NCBI RefSeq assembly: GCF_014645735.1
Contig: NZ_BMMH01000002.1
Coordinates: forward strand, 434,001 to 498,000
Source of the DNA: Nocardia jinanensis
GTDB taxonomy: Bacteria > Actinomycetota > Actinomycetes > Mycobacteriales > Mycobacteriaceae
Reading direction: 5' to 3'
DNA: 64,000 bases
A program made the translations under genes and the position numbers. The notes under the pieces were generated by a model that ran no database searches, had not been told where the DNA came from, and saw only the letters and a list, made by a program, of their open reading frames with translations. Position 1 is the stretch's first letter. Every line of letters begins with the position of its first letter. This document shows positions 1 through 9,564 of this stretch, piece after piece.

Positions 1-1037
1 GGTTCGCCACCGCGGTCCAGACGCAGGCGGTCCGGCTCGGGAAAGACGTCCGGATCGCGGTTGGCCGCGCCCAGCAGAATGACAACGCGCTGTCCGGCCG
101 ACAGTGCCAAGCCCCCGCTGTGCAGATCCTCCGACGCGGTGCGGGAGGTGAGCAGTTGTACCGGTGAGTCATAGCGCAGCAGCTCCTCGGTGGCCGGACC
201 GGCCAGCTCGGGGTCGTCCCGCAACAGCGACGCCTGCTCCGGATGTTCGAGCAACGCGACCAGACCGTTGGCGAGCAGTCCGGTGGTCGTTTCGAAACCG
301 GCGGCGAACAGCAGGGCCGCCATGGTGATCAGTTCGTCGTCGTCCAGGCGCGCACCGTCGGCCGCCGGTACGACCAAGGCCGACAGCAGATCGTCCAGGG
401 GTTCGCGCCGCCGCTGCGCGGCCAGATCACGCAGGTAGTCACTGATCTCGTCGGCCGCGGCGTCGGCCTTGGCGACGGCCGGGCCGTCCAGCAGATCGAG
501 CACACCGGCCCAGTCCCGTACCAGCGGCTGGAACCGGAGCCGGTCGGCTTCGGGCACCCCGAGCAACTCACCGATCACGGTGACGGGCAACGGAAACGCG
601 AACGCGTCGATGAAATCCAGCGGGTCGGTACCCGCCAGATCACCGAGCAGGCGTTCGACGGTCCGGGTGATCGCGCGGCGCAGCCCGGCCACCCGGCGCG
701 CGGTGAAAGCGCCGGATACCAGTCGGCGCAGCCGGGTGTGATCGGGTGGGTTGCGCACGAGCATGCTGGTGAACATCAGTCGCAGGCCGGGGTGATCACG
801 CCAGTCCGGAAATCCACTGACGGCGAGGCCGTGTTCCGGACGTTTCAGAAACCGGTGGTCGCGCAACAGTGTGGAGGCGAGCCGGTAACCGCTGACCACG
901 AGTGTCCGGTCCGGGGTGTGGGCGGCGGGACCGAGCTCGCGTAACTCCCGGTACAGCGGATAGGGATCGGCCTGCCCGGCCGGTGTAGTGAGGGCGGACA
1001 TCAGTCCGCCCACGGTGTTCGCGGTTGTCGTCGTCAT
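1..1037 (-). CDS. Cytochrome P450 (3' end beyond window edge)
   Basis: Bacterial cytochrome P450, a soluble haem monooxygenase that needs ferredoxin partners; none is visible here. Reading the minus strand from the ATG at 1035-1037 gives an N-terminus beginning MTTTTANTVGG. The I-helix motif AAGFETTTG lies near 300 and the K-helix ExxR (EELLR) near 170-180. The sequence leaves the window just after the ANRDPDVF segment, so the cysteine haem-ligand loop is outside. No in-frame stop occurs in the 345 visible codons. The substrate cannot be told. It runs in the same direction as ilvD upstream, with a 96-base gap. Confidence 0.93.
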   Translation of the reverse strand, partial: MTTTTANTVGGLMSALTTPAGQADPYPLYRELRELGPAAHTPDRTLVVSGYRLASTLLRDHRFLKRPEHGLAVSGFPDWRDHPGLRLMFTSMLVRNPPDHTRLRRLVSGAFTARRVAGLRRAITRTVERLLGDLAGTDPLDFIDAFAFPLPVTVIGELLGVPEADRLRFQPLVRDWAGVLDLLDGPAVAKADAAADEISDYLRDLAAQRRREPLDDLLSALVVPAADGARLDDDELITMAALLFAAGFETTTGLLANGLVALLEHPEQASLLRDDPELAGPATEELLRYDSPVQLLTSRTASEDLHSGGLALSAGQRVVILLGAANRDPDVFPEPDRLRLDRGGE

Positions 1038-1133
1038 GGTCACCCCCGGTTCGTGGTGTCTCGGAGCGTCCGCGCCGAGCGTACCCCCGGGGGCGGCGGC
1101 CGGACCGCGGCCGCCGCCGAATCGACTACGGCC

Positions 1134-2840
1134 TCAGTCGCATACGGCCCCGTACGAAGCCGAACCCACGAGCTTCGAATACTTGGCGAGCACCCCGCGC
1201 GTGTACCGGGGCGGCAGCGGAACCCAGCCCTCACCCCGGCGAGTGAGTTCGGCGGGTTCGACCAGCAGGTCCAGCGTTCCCGCACCCACATCGAGACGGA
1301 TCCGGTCGCCGTCGCCGACGAACGCGATCGGTCCCGCATCGACCGCTTCCGGGGCCACATGGCCGACGCACAGACCGGTGGTTCCGCCGGAGAAACGTCC
1401 GTCGGTCAGCAGCAGCACATCTTTGCCGAGACCGGCGCCCTTGATCGCCGCCGTGATGGCGAGCATCTCCCGCATACCGGGGCCGCCCTTGGGTCCCTCG
1501 TACCGGATGACCACCACATCCCCCGCCGATATGGTCCCGTCCTCCAGGGCATCCATCGCGGCCCGCTCGCCGTCGAAAACCCGGGCAGTGCCCTCGAAGA
1601 CATCGGATTCGAAACCGGCGGACTTGACCACGGCGCCACCGGGGGCGAGTGAGCCGTGCAGGATGGTGATCCCGCCGGTCGGGTGGATGGGCGCGGACAG
1701 GGCGCGCACGACCTTGCCGTCCGGGTCCGGCGGCGCGATATCGGCCAGGTTCTCGGCCACCGTCCGGCCGGTGACGGTGAGACAGTCACCGTGTAGCAGT
1801 CCGGCGTCCAGCAGCGCTTTCATCAGCACCGGGACACCACCCACCCGGTCGATATCGGTCATCACGTGCCGGCCGAACGGTTTCACATCGGCCAGATGCG
1901 GGACGCGTCGGCCGACCCGGGCGAAATCGTCCAGACTCAGGGCCACCCCGGCCTCGTGGGCGATCGCCAGCAGGTGCAATACGGCGTTGGTGGACCCACC
2001 GAAGGCCATCACTACCGCGATCGCGTTCTCGAACGCCTCGTGGGTGAGGATATCGGAGGTGGTGATCCCCTTCCGGATCAGTTCGACCACCGCCTGGCCG
2101 CTGCGGCGCGCGTATCCGTCGCGGCGACGATCCGTGGCAGGCGGCGCCGCGCTACCCGGCAACGACATACCCAGGGCCTCGGCCGCGCTCGCCATGGTGT
2201 TGGCGGTGTACATACCGCCGCACGCGCCCTCGCCCGGACAGATGGCCCGCTCGATCGCGTCCACGTCCGCCCGGCTCATGAGACCGCGAGAGCAGGCACC
2301 CACCGCCTCGAACGCGTCGATGATGGTCACCTCGCGTTCACTGCCGTCGGACAGCTTCGCGATACCCGGCAGGATCGAGCCGGCATAGAGGAACACACTC
2401 GCCAGGTTCAGCCGGGCCGCCGCCATGAGCATGCCGGGCAGGGATTTATCGCAGCCGGCCAGCAGTACCGACCCGTCCAGCCGTTCGGCCTGCATCACCG
2501 TCTCCACGCTGTCGGCGATCACCTCACGTGAGACCAGCGAGAAATGCATCCCCTCGTGGCCCATCGAGATACCGTCGGAGACCGAGATGGTGCCGAACTG
2601 CATCGGGAATCCACCGGCCGCGAACACCCCGTCCTTGCACGCGCCGGCGAGCCGATCGAGCGACAGGTTGCACGGCGTGATCTCGTTCCAGGAGGAGGCC
2701 ACCCCGATCTGGGCCTTCCCCCAGTCGTCGTCGCCCATACCGACCGCGCGCAGCATTCCGCGCGCCGCCGTCTTCTCCAGCCCGTCGGTGACATCGCGGC
2801 TGCGGGGTTTCATATCGGGAACATTCGGTTCAGAAGCCAC
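1134..2840 (-). CDS. ilvD: Dihydroxy-acid dehydratase
   Basis: Dehydrates 2,3-dihydroxy-isovalerate and 2,3-dihydroxy-3-methylvalerate to the 2-oxo acids in valine and isoleucine synthesis. It is an iron-sulphur enzyme of the IlvD/Edd family. Family motifs include [12 protein letters not shown] at the N-terminus, [10 protein letters not shown] with a cluster cysteine, and [16 protein letters not shown]. With the GTG at 2840 ([16 protein letters not shown]) the protein has 568 residues, close to the mycobacterial enzyme. A GGAGG lies 11 bases upstream. The alternative ATG at 2813 would remove nine residues. The open frame continues to 3005 over the end of the MarR gene, but that part looks non-coding. 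Confidence 0.97.
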   Translation of the reverse strand: MASEPNVPDMKPRSRDVTDGLEKTAARGMLRAVGMGDDDWGKAQIGVASSWNEITPCNLSLDRLAGACKDGVFAAGGFPMQFGTISVSDGISMGHEGMHFSLVSREVIADSVETVMQAERLDGSVLLAGCDKSLPGMLMAAARLNLASVFLYAGSILPGIAKLSDGSEREVTIIDAFEAVGACSRGLMSRADVDAIERAICPGEGACGGMYTANTMASAAEALGMSLPGSAAPPATDRRRDGYARRSGQAVVELIRKGITTSDILTHEAFENAIAVVMAFGGSTNAVLHLLAIAHEAGVALSLDDFARVGRRVPHLADVKPFGRHVMTDIDRVGGVPVLMKALLDAGLLHGDCLTVTGRTVAENLADIAPPDPDGKVVRALSAPIHPTGGITILHGSLAPGGAVVKSAGFESDVFEGTARVFDGERAAMDALEDGTISAGDVVVIRYEGPKGGPGMREMLAITAAIKGAGLGKDVLLLTDGRFSGGTTGLCVGHVAPEAVDAGPIAFVGDGDRIRLDVGAGTLDLLVEPAELTRRGEGWVPLPPRYTRGVLAKYSKLVGSASYGAVCD

Positions 2841-3001
2841 GGGGCCATCATCCTCCAACCGCCCCGGAACACGACCGGACCACGCCCGGCGAACGCTCCC
2901 TTCCCTTCCCTTCGCCCGCCACCGCGGCGGCGACGCTTCGGATCCGGGGCTACCCACGCCGGGCCTGGATCCGCGATCCGGCCGGCTCCCCGCCGGGATC
3001 C

Positions 3002-3475
3002 TCACCCGGCGCCGGTCTCGGCACGAGCACTCGTCCCGCTTGTGTCCATCAGCGCTTCCAGTTCGTCGAGCAACTCGACCACCCGGCGTTGCCGCTCCGG
3101 TGACAGATGCGGAAGTTCGCTGCCCAGGGCGAATTCGATCGGCGCCCGCCCGCGCGCCCGGAAGACCTCCTCGGCGACGCCGGGTTCCACGGTGATCAGC
3201 ACGCGGCGGCCGTCGGCCGGGTCGGGCGCGGTCGTCAGTAGGCCCTGGTCGCGGAAACGGGCGACGATGCGCGAGATCAGGCTCTGTGTAATGGCCGTCC
3301 GCTCGGTGATATCGCGAATCGACGATCCCGGATGCAGCGCGACATCCTCGAGAACGGCGTATTCGCTCGGCGGAATCCGCCGCCGGCCCGTGTTACCGGT
3401 CGCGACGAACGCGATCGCCCGCAGGCGCCGGGCGACCAGGTGCAGGCTGGCAGCATCCATCCCGGCAATATACAT
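3002..3475 (-). CDS. MarR-family transcriptional regulator
   Basis: Winged-helix regulator of 157 residues. The recognition-helix region ([18 protein letters not shown]) and the wing ([13 protein letters not shown]) are clear, with helical dimerisation segments at both ends. A second ATG at 3460 would start five codons later and is equally possible, since neither start has a strong ribosome site. It is divergent from the SDR gene, with only 30 bases between starts. That gap holds an inverted repeat that would suit a MarR dimer, so it probably represses itself and the SDR gene. The ligand is unknown. Confidence 0.9.
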   Translation of the reverse strand: MYIAGMDAASLHLVARRLRAIAFVATGNTGRRRIPPSEYAVLEDVALHPGSSIRDITERTAITQSLISRIVARFRDQGLLTTAPDPADGRRVLITVEPGVAEEVFRARGRAPIEFALGSELPHLSPERQRRVVELLDELEALMDTSGTSARAETGAG

Positions 3476-3481
3476 CTCTAG

Positions 3482-3496
3482 TCATATAAATTATGA
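3482..3496. promoter_or_regulatory. Candidate MarR operator between divergent genes
   Basis: Inverted repeat TCATA-N5-TATGA in the AT-rich 30-base gap between the divergent marR and SDR starts. It overlaps where both core promoters must lie. Assignment to the neighbouring MarR protein is inference from position. Confidence 0.55.
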
Positions 3497-3505
3497 TCCA
3501 TCACT

Positions 3506-4372
3506 ATGCATGGAGTGTCTCGCCTGCTCTACGAAGTCGGCCACGGCCTGGACACCCATCTCGGGCTCCCCCGGTTGCGTCGCCGTCCCGCGCTGCCCGA
3601 AGTGGTGGCCGGGCGGACCGTGCTGATCACCGGAGCGTCCTCGGGGATCGGCCGAGCCGCGGCCTTACGTATCGGCGGGGCGGGGGCGCGGGTCGCACTC
3701 GTCGCCCGGCGAGAAGCGGAACTCGAGCAGGTGGCCACGGAGATCCGGAGGGACGGCGGTACGGCCACCGTGCACCCGGGCGACCTGAACGATTTCGACG
3801 CGCTCGACGGCGCGGTCGCCGCGATACTGGCCGAGCACGGCGGTGTGGACATCCTGATCAACAACGCGGGCCGATCCATCCGCCGTCGGCTCGACGAATC
3901 CTATGACCGGTTCCACGATTTCGAGCGCACCATGCGGCTGAACTATTTCGCCGCCCTGCGGCTGATGCTCGCCGTACTACCGGGCATGCGCGAGCGGCAA
4001 TCGGGCCATATCGTCAATATCCTGTCGGTGGCGAACCTGTTCGGCGGTCCGGGATACAGCGCCTATGTCGCCTCGAAGGCGGCGCTGGATTCGCTCGCCG
4101 CCAGTCTGCACGCCGAAACCCTTTCCGACGATGTGCATTTCAGTTCGGTCTACATGCCGCTGGTCCGCACTCCGATGCTCGCACCCAATGCGCGGTACCG
4201 CGATACCGCGGCCCTGACGCCCGAGCAGGGCGCGCAGGTCGTCTGCCGGACCCTCACCGCCCGCCCGCCGTACGTCGGACCGCTGCTGGGGCGGATGGCC
4301 GCTCTGGTCGACACTGTCCTCCCGGAGCGCGCGCTGGCCGGGCGGAGCGAACGGTTCACCCGCGGAATGTGA
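3506..4372 (+). CDS. SDR-family oxidoreductase
   Basis: Classical short-chain dehydrogenase/reductase of 288 residues. The cofactor motif TGASSGIG lies near residues 43-50, INNAG near 118 and the catalytic YVASK near 191. An N-terminal stretch of about 35 residues precedes the Rossmann fold, as in several mycobacterial fatty-acyl or lipid reductases. There is no clear ribosome site before the ATG at 3506, so the message may be leaderless. The adjacent divergent MarR gene and the inverted repeat between them suggest control by that regulator. The substrate is unknown. Confidence 0.92.
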   Translation: MHGVSRLLYEVGHGLDTHLGLPRLRRRPALPEVVAGRTVLITGASSGIGRAAALRIGGAGARVALVARREAELEQVATEIRRDGGTATVHPGDLNDFDALDGAVAAILAEHGGVDILINNAGRSIRRRLDESYDRFHDFERTMRLNYFAALRLMLAVLPGMRERQSGHIVNILSVANLFGGPGYSAYVASKAALDSLAASLHAETLSDDVHFSSVYMPLVRTPMLAPNARYRDTAALTPEQGAQVVCRTLTARPPYVGPLLGRMAALVDTVLPERALAGRSERFTRGM

Positions 4373-4474
4373 TCGGGCGGGGTGAACCACCGGCCCACGG
4401 AAACGGTTCGCGACGAGCCATGTTCCGTCCTGCGCCCTTCGGGCCCCTGGCGGCCGAAGCGATAACGTGGGCCG

Positions 4475-5074
4475 ATGCAGAGCACCGAGTCACCGGCGCG
4501 GGTCATCTTCCTGAACGGGACATCGAGCACCGGCAAGACCACCCTGGCTCGGGCTGTTCAGGACGAGAGCGATATTCCGTTCGTCTACTGGGGAATCGAC
4601 ACGCTGTTCGGGCTGGTGCCTCCGAACTGGGGCGGTGGGCGCGACGGTCCGCTCAGCCGCGACGGATTCTGGTACGACCGGACCGGCCACGACGCGGACG
4701 GTCGTCCGCTGGTGGTCATCCGTTACGGCCCGACCGGGCGACGGATGTTGCGCTCGGCGTGTACCGCGGCCGCCTCGTTCGCGCACGGCGGCGATCATCT
4801 GATCGTCGATGAGATGTTGCTGACTCCCGACCTCCTACCGATATGGCTGGATGCGCTGACCGGGCTGGACGTTCAGCTCGTCCGCGTCATCTGCCCGCCC
4901 GCCGTCGCCGAACGGCGGGAACGAGATCGTGGGCACCCGATCGGTTTGGCCCGTGGACATCTGCACACGGTCCACGACCACGGCTACCCCTACGACACGG
5001 TGGTCGATACGACCACGGGTACTCCCGCCGAACTGGCCCGGGCCGTATTGCGACAAGAGCGCACTGTGCTCTGA
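4475..5074 (+). CDS. Chloramphenicol phosphotransferase-like P-loop kinase
   Basis: 199-residue P-loop protein of the CPT-like family. The Walker A motif GTSSTGKTT is at residues 15-23. An internal DHLIVDEML stretch and the CPP(A)VAERRERDRG region match chloramphenicol 3-O-phosphotransferase relatives. These enzymes phosphorylate small hydroxyl compounds with ATP. Most genomic copies outside chloramphenicol producers have no proven substrate, so resistance should not be assumed. The ATG at 4475 is chosen because the P-loop follows at the usual short distance. It is a single gene with gaps of 100 bases before and about 300 after. Confidence 0.85.
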   Translation: MQSTESPARVIFLNGTSSTGKTTLARAVQDESDIPFVYWGIDTLFGLVPPNWGGGRDGPLSRDGFWYDRTGHDADGRPLVVIRYGPTGRRMLRSACTAAASFAHGGDHLIVDEMLLTPDLLPIWLDALTGLDVQLVRVICPPAVAERRERDRGHPIGLARGHLHTVHDHGYPYDTVVDTTTGTPAELARAVLRQERTVL

Positions 5075-5383
5075 CAGTACCGAACCGCCCGGTCAGGACC
5101 TCGTACCACCGCCCGCCACGATTGCCGCCGAGATGAGATCCGCGATCTCGCGCGGACACTCGTCGAGAGAGGAACAGCCGCCGGGAAACCGGCGGACCGC
5201 GAGTTCTCCTGTCGTGTGGTCGCGCCGGTTCTCCAGCTGTTATCGCGTGGTCGCCGGATCGACCCGCCCGAGCAGGGCGAAGATAACGCAGCACAGCCGG
5301 TCTCCCGCCGAGGACCACGCCGGAGCGGGCCGGGGCGTGTACTGCGTCCGGCCCGCCGGCAATACTTCGATACCGGGGCCGGC
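5075..5383. other. Intergenic stretch, nothing recognised
   Basis: About 310 bases between the ends of the convergent CPT-like and YceI genes. Frames that cross it have no recognisable protein content. No hairpin with a T-tract or other element stands out. Confidence 0.5.
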
Positions 5384-5935
5384 CTACTTCGGCTCGATGA
5401 GCTGGATCTCCAGTTCGACCTTGACGGCGTCGCTCAACATCCCGGGCAACGGGCCACCGACACCGAATTCGGTGCGCTTGATGGTGCCGGTCGCCGAGAA
5501 CCCGGCGTGGCGTTCGCCATCGGGGCCGAAATCACCGATACCGCCCCACTCGGCATCCAGGACGACCGGCCGGGTGACCCCGCCCAGGGTGGCTTCTCCC
5601 GCCACGGTGAACGATTCGGCGACGCGGACCGGCGCGACGGCGCGAAATGTCAGGGTGGGACGGTTGGCGACATCGAGGAAATCGGCGGTCCGCACATGGG
5701 CGTCGCGGTCGGGATTGCCGGTGTCGAACGAGTCGAGGTGGATGGTCGCGCCGATGGTGGCGGCGCCGGACTCGTCCACCACGAACTCCGTCTCGAAGCG
5801 GGTGAATCCGCCGCGTACCTTGGCGATGCCGAGATGGCGGAGAGTGAAGGCGACCGAGGAGTGCGCGGTGTCGAGCGCCCAGTCGCCGGGGCGCAGGGCA
5901 GTGGTGGATCTGGAGGTTTCCGGTGGTGTGGTCAT
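5384..5935 (-). CDS. YceI-family lipid-binding-type protein
   Basis: YceI-like protein of 183 residues from the ATG at 5935 (MTTPPETSRS); an upstream in-frame ATG at 5947 adds four residues. The fold is recognised from WALDTAHSSVAFTLRHLGI at the N-terminus, VRGGFTRFETEF, the DVANRPTLTF segment and the C-terminal EFGVG(G)PLP. YceI proteins form an extended lipocalin-like barrel that binds isoprenoid or amide lipids. No signal peptide is visible, so this copy is probably cytoplasmic, as is common in actinobacteria. It is divergent from the XRE regulator gene, about 100 bases apart. Confidence 0.93.
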   Translation of the reverse strand: MTTPPETSRSTTALRPGDWALDTAHSSVAFTLRHLGIAKVRGGFTRFETEFVVDESGAATIGATIHLDSFDTGNPDRDAHVRTADFLDVANRPTLTFRAVAPVRVAESFTVAGEATLGGVTRPVVLDAEWGGIGDFGPDGERHAGFSATGTIKRTEFGVGGPLPGMLSDAVKVELEIQLIEPK

Positions 5936-6036
5936 GTCATCGACCATCGCGGGGCCGGGCCCGGTTTACCAGACCCCCTTTATCCTGGACCTGACAAGGC
6001 GCGGCTGCGCGGGCCGGAACAGGGCACGATGGTGGG

Positions 6037-6873
6037 ATGGCCCGTAACGCATTCGCGGAGTACCTGGTCAGACGCCGCGCCGAACTGCGACCCGGTGATA
6101 TCGGGCTGCCCGCGGGCGGCCGCCGCCGCACCCCAGGGCTGCGGCGTGAGGAGGTCGCCGTGCGCGCCGGTGTCAGTGCCGACTACCTGGCCCGGCTCGA
6201 ACAGGGCCGCGATACCAATCCCTCGATCGCGGTGGTGGAAGCGCTGGCCACGGCGCTGCTGCTCGACGAGCGGGAGCGCAGCACCTTCGGCTGGCTCGCC
6301 TTGACCAGCACCCACGAGGCCAGATGCCCGGAGACGACCGACGAGTCCGAACATGTTCCCGAGACGATCGAAACCGTGCTGCGGGCGCTGGCACCCACCT
6401 CGGCGTTCGTACTGGGCAGGCGTCTGAACGTCCTGGGCTGGAATGCGGCCTGGGAGGATTTCGTCACGCCGCTGGGTCTCCTGGACAACCGGGACGAGGT
6501 GAATCTCGCCCGCTATGTCTATCAGCATCCGATGGCACGCAAGGTCCTGCGCAACTGGACCGAGGCCGCCGATACCTTCGCCGAGACATTGCGCCGCGCG
6601 AGTCTGCGCTGGCCCGGCGATGCCGGCTTGCGGGAGACCATCGACGCATTGCACAAGACCCCCGAATTCGCGGCGCGCTGGCGCCCCCAGGGGGCGGGGC
6701 GCCCGGTCACGCCGACGCTGCGCTTCGACCATCCGGGCCTGGGTGCGGTCGACGTACCGTTCGAGAGTCTGGAGAGCGACCGGGAGCAGAGCGTGGTGGT
6801 GTGGCTGGTCGCCCGGGCGCCCGAATCCGCCCAGGCGCTACGGCTGGTACCCCCGCGAGCCGCTGGGCAGTGA
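6037..6873 (+). CDS. XRE-type regulator with MmyB-like ligand domain
   Basis: 278 residues. An N-terminal helix-turn-helix with the actinobacterial signature TPGLRREEVAVRAGVSADYL and LARLEQGRDTNPS covers about residues 30-65. It is followed by the MmyB-like domain (LNVLGWNAAWEDF, then NLARYVYQHP near 150-160) that in related regulators binds a fatty acid or other small hydrophobic ligand. Genes for these proteins often sit beside the oxidoreductase they control. Here the divergent partner encodes a YceI lipid-binding-type protein. The ATG at 6037 is preceded directly by GGTGGG. Confidence 0.93.
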   Translation: MARNAFAEYLVRRRAELRPGDIGLPAGGRRRTPGLRREEVAVRAGVSADYLARLEQGRDTNPSIAVVEALATALLLDERERSTFGWLALTSTHEARCPETTDESEHVPETIETVLRALAPTSAFVLGRRLNVLGWNAAWEDFVTPLGLLDNRDEVNLARYVYQHPMARKVLRNWTEAADTFAETLRRASLRWPGDAGLRETIDALHKTPEFAARWRPQGAGRPVTPTLRFDHPGLGAVDVPFESLESDREQSVVVWLVARAPESAQALRLVPPRAAGQ

Positions 6874-7339
6874 CCTTCTCGCCGGGAAGGTGTGTTGTAT
6901 CACGGTGGACGCGCGCTCGGCCCGAGGCCGATCCAGTTCACGAGCGGCACGCCGCGCTGTCGAAGTTCCAGGCCGCGCGACTCGAACGCGGCTGATCGAA
7001 TCGAACGCCACCGGGCACCTGAAGCGCTGAGTTCCCGCAGGTACGGCCGACCGACACAACGCGCCGCTCAGTAAACGAATGCGGGATCCCGCGTGGCCGA
7101 TGCTGCGGAACGGCGCACACCGTTCGAACGAATTTCGGGCAATTCGAATTCGTATCCGGCGGGATGCGCCGACCAGAATCAACGGAAGGACTTTTCCAGC
7201 CCTTTCCATCATCAATATATAGCGGACCCGGGGCCTTGCGGCAAGGCCCCGGTCATACCGCAGAATCGTCGAGCGCACAGGCGGGAAGTACGGCCGGGCG
7301 CCGTACAAGGGCAGCGATCGTCGAACGAAGTGAGGGCAT
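6874..7339. other. Leader region of helR containing the RAE
   Basis: Non-coding stretch of 466 bases. The antisense frame over it has no protein-like features. Its main element is the strong inverted repeat at 7228-7252, described separately. An AT-rich run near 7208-7222 (ATCATCAATATATAG) lies just upstream of that repeat and is the best place for a promoter. Confidence 0.6.
7228..7252. promoter_or_regulatory. Rifamycin-associated element (RAE) upstream of helR
   Basis: Near-perfect inverted repeat CCGGGGCCTTG / CAAGGCCCCGG around a GCGG centre, with a ten-base-pair stem and a five-base loop. The core GGGCCTTGCGGCAAGGCCC differs at one base from the published 19-bp RAE as I remember it (GGGGCTTGCGGCAAGGCCC). 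RAEs precede rifamycin-inducible resistance genes in actinomycetes, including rph, rgt and helR. It ends 87 bases before the helR start. There is no T-tract after it, which argues against a plain terminator. Confidence 0.82.
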
Positions 7340-9544
7340 GTGTCGGAACAGGGGTACGAAGACGAGCTGCGGTCCGAACGGAACTATGTGGACGGGCTCT
7401 ACGCACGGCTGGATGCCGAACGCACGCTGGCGAAAGGGAAGTACCACGCCGCTCTGCGCGGGAACGGGACCACACTGCTGGAGCGTGACGCCGAGGTCCG
7501 AGCGCTGGCCAGGGAGGTGAAGCGGCTGGACGTGGCGGACAACAAGCTCTGTTTCGGACGGTTGGACTCGAAAACGGGGGAAACCTTCTATATCGGACGC
7601 ATCGGCCTGTTCGACGAAGCGAACGAATACGAACCGATGTTGCTCGATTGGCGAGCTCCGGCCTCACGGGCCTTCTATACCGCGACCGCCGCCAACCCCG
7701 AGAACATGCGGCGCCGCCGCCAGTTCCACTCCCGTGGGCGCCGAGTGGTCGAGTTCAGCGACGAGGTGCTGGGCCGGCCCGGTGGCGACGAGCGCGGCGA
7801 TGCGGCCCTGCTCGCCGCGGTCGCGGCGCCGCGGGGCGAGGGTATGCGCGATATCGTCGCCACGATCCAGGCCGAACAGGACGAGATCATCCGGCTGGAC
7901 CACCCCGGAGTGCTGGTGATCGAGGGCGGCCCGGGCACCGGAAAAACGGTGGTGGCGCTGCACCGTGTCGCATATCTGCTCTACACCCAGCGAGAACGGA
8001 TCGAGCGCCACGGTGTGCTCGTGGTCGGACCCAATCCGGCGTTCTTGAACCATATCGGCCGGGTGCTGCCCTCACTCGGCGAGTCCGACGTGGTTTTTAC
8101 GACCACCGGCGATTTCGTCCCCGGTCTGCGCGTAACGGCCGAGGACGCTCCGGAGGTGGCGCGGATCAAGGGTTCACTGCGGATCCTGGAGGTGCTCGCG
8201 GCCGCGATCAGAGATCGGCAGCGCCTGCCGGAGCAGCCGCTGCCCATCGAACTCGCCGATATCACCGTGCGGATCGACGCCGGAACCGCCGAATGGGCCC
8301 GCGAGGAGGCTCGCGGGAGCGGGCTACCGCACAACGACGCCCGCGCGATGTTCCGCGAGATCGTCACCTACGTCCTCACCGAACGGGCGATCGCCCGGAT
8401 CGGGCGGGGCTGGATCACGCGCGCGGACAAGGAAGCGTGGGAGGACCTGCGCAAGGATCTGATCGCCGAACTCGCGGAGAACGCCGAGTTCACCCGCGCG
8501 TTGGACCTGCTCTGGCCGGTGCTCACACCAGAGACCCTGCTGGCGACGCTGTACACCTCCCCCGACCGGCTGCGCGCGGCGGGCGCCGATCGGCTGCTGC
8601 TGCGCACCGACGGCGCGGCCTGGACCGTCTCGGACGTACCGCTGCTCGACGAGCTGGCCGATCTGCTGGGTGGCGGCGATTCGGACGAACAGACCATCGC
8701 ACACGAACGCCGGGCCGAAGCCGAGTACGCGGCGGGCGTACTGGACATCATGATCGACCGCACCGACATGATGGACGACGAGGACCATCTGTTCGCCCAG
8801 GACCTGCTCTACGCCGAGGATCTGGCCGATCGGTTCCTCGAACGCGATACCCGCGAACTCGTCGAACGCGCGACCGCCGACCGGAGCTGGACCTACCGGC
8901 ACGTGGTCGTCGACGAGGCGCAGGAACTGTCCGAGATGGATTGGCGGGTACTGATGCGACGATGCCCGGGCCGATCGTTCACCGTCGTCGGCGATCTCGC
9001 GCAACGGCGGTCGGCGGCCGGGGCGCGGTCGTGGGATTCGGTGCTGGAGCCGTACGTGCCGGGTCGCTGGGTATACCGGTCACTGACGGTGAACTACCGC
9101 ACCCCCGCGGAGATCATGACCGTCGCGGCCGCGGTGCTGGCCGACTTCGCGCCCGAGGCCGAGCCGCCGGAATCGGTCCGCGCCTGCGGTGTCCGGCCGT
9201 GGTCCAGGCAGGTCTCCGAGGACGAATTGCCCGCTGCCGTAGCGGGATTCGTACGCGAGGAAGCGGATCGTGCGGGCACCAGCATCGTGATCGGACCGCC
9301 GGATGTACCCGGCGCGGTCGCGGCGTCGGAGACCAAGGGCCTGGAGTTCGACGCCGTACTGGTCGTGGAGCCGGAGCGGATCCTCGCCGACGGCCCGCGT
9401 GGCGCGGCCGAGCTGTACGTCGCGCTCACCCGCGCCACCCAGCGGCTCGGCGTCCTGCACCGGCAGCCGCTGCCGACGGCGCTGGACGGACTGACCGATT
9501 CCGGTGCACCGCGATCGGCCGGAGATCAGCGAATCGCGCGGTGA
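7340..9544 (+). CDS. helR: HelD-family RNA polymerase-binding ATPase (HelR type)
   Basis: 734-residue UvrD/HelD-like superfamily 1 ATPase. The N-terminal arm (residues 1-90) is charged and helical, as in HelD proteins that enter the RNA polymerase channels. Walker A GGPGTGKT is near residue 196, Walker B DEAQELSEMDW near 524, and the late motif TKGLEFDAVLVVEP near 664. HelD proteins use ATP to free stalled RNA polymerase. The HelR branch also displaces rifamycins and gives resistance in Streptomyces and M. abscessus. The RAE in the leader is the reason for the HelR assignment over a housekeeping HelD. The GTG at 7340 follows a GAGGG. Rifampicin protection is inferred, not shown. Confidence 0.87.
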   Translation: MSEQGYEDELRSERNYVDGLYARLDAERTLAKGKYHAALRGNGTTLLERDAEVRALAREVKRLDVADNKLCFGRLDSKTGETFYIGRIGLFDEANEYEPMLLDWRAPASRAFYTATAANPENMRRRRQFHSRGRRVVEFSDEVLGRPGGDERGDAALLAAVAAPRGEGMRDIVATIQAEQDEIIRLDHPGVLVIEGGPGTGKTVVALHRVAYLLYTQRERIERHGVLVVGPNPAFLNHIGRVLPSLGESDVVFTTTGDFVPGLRVTAEDAPEVARIKGSLRILEVLAAAIRDRQRLPEQPLPIELADITVRIDAGTAEWAREEARGSGLPHNDARAMFREIVTYVLTERAIARIGRGWITRADKEAWEDLRKDLIAELAENAEFTRALDLLWPVLTPETLLATLYTSPDRLRAAGADRLLLRTDGAAWTVSDVPLLDELADLLGGGDSDEQTIAHERRAEAEYAAGVLDIMIDRTDMMDDEDHLFAQDLLYAEDLADRFLERDTRELVERATADRSWTYRHVVVDEAQELSEMDWRVLMRRCPGRSFTVVGDLAQRRSAAGARSWDSVLEPYVPGRWVYRSLTVNYRTPAEIMTVAAAVLADFAPEAEPPESVRACGVRPWSRQVSEDELPAAVAGFVREEADRAGTSIVIGPPDVPGAVAASETKGLEFDAVLVVEPERILADGPRGAAELYVALTRATQRLGVLHRQPLPTALDGLTDSGAPRSAGDQRIAR

Positions 9545-9564
9545 TCACGAGGCCCGGCCCGGTC

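Noticed and set aside
1866..2531. Long plus-strand frames opposite ilvD and many other genes
   Set aside because: High GC content opens antisense frames; these lack family motifs and lie fully under genes with clear identity.
7228..7252. Strong hairpin read as a terminator after the XRE gene
   Set aside because: It lies 355 bases after that gene, has no T-tract, and matches the RAE placed before a HelD-family gene.
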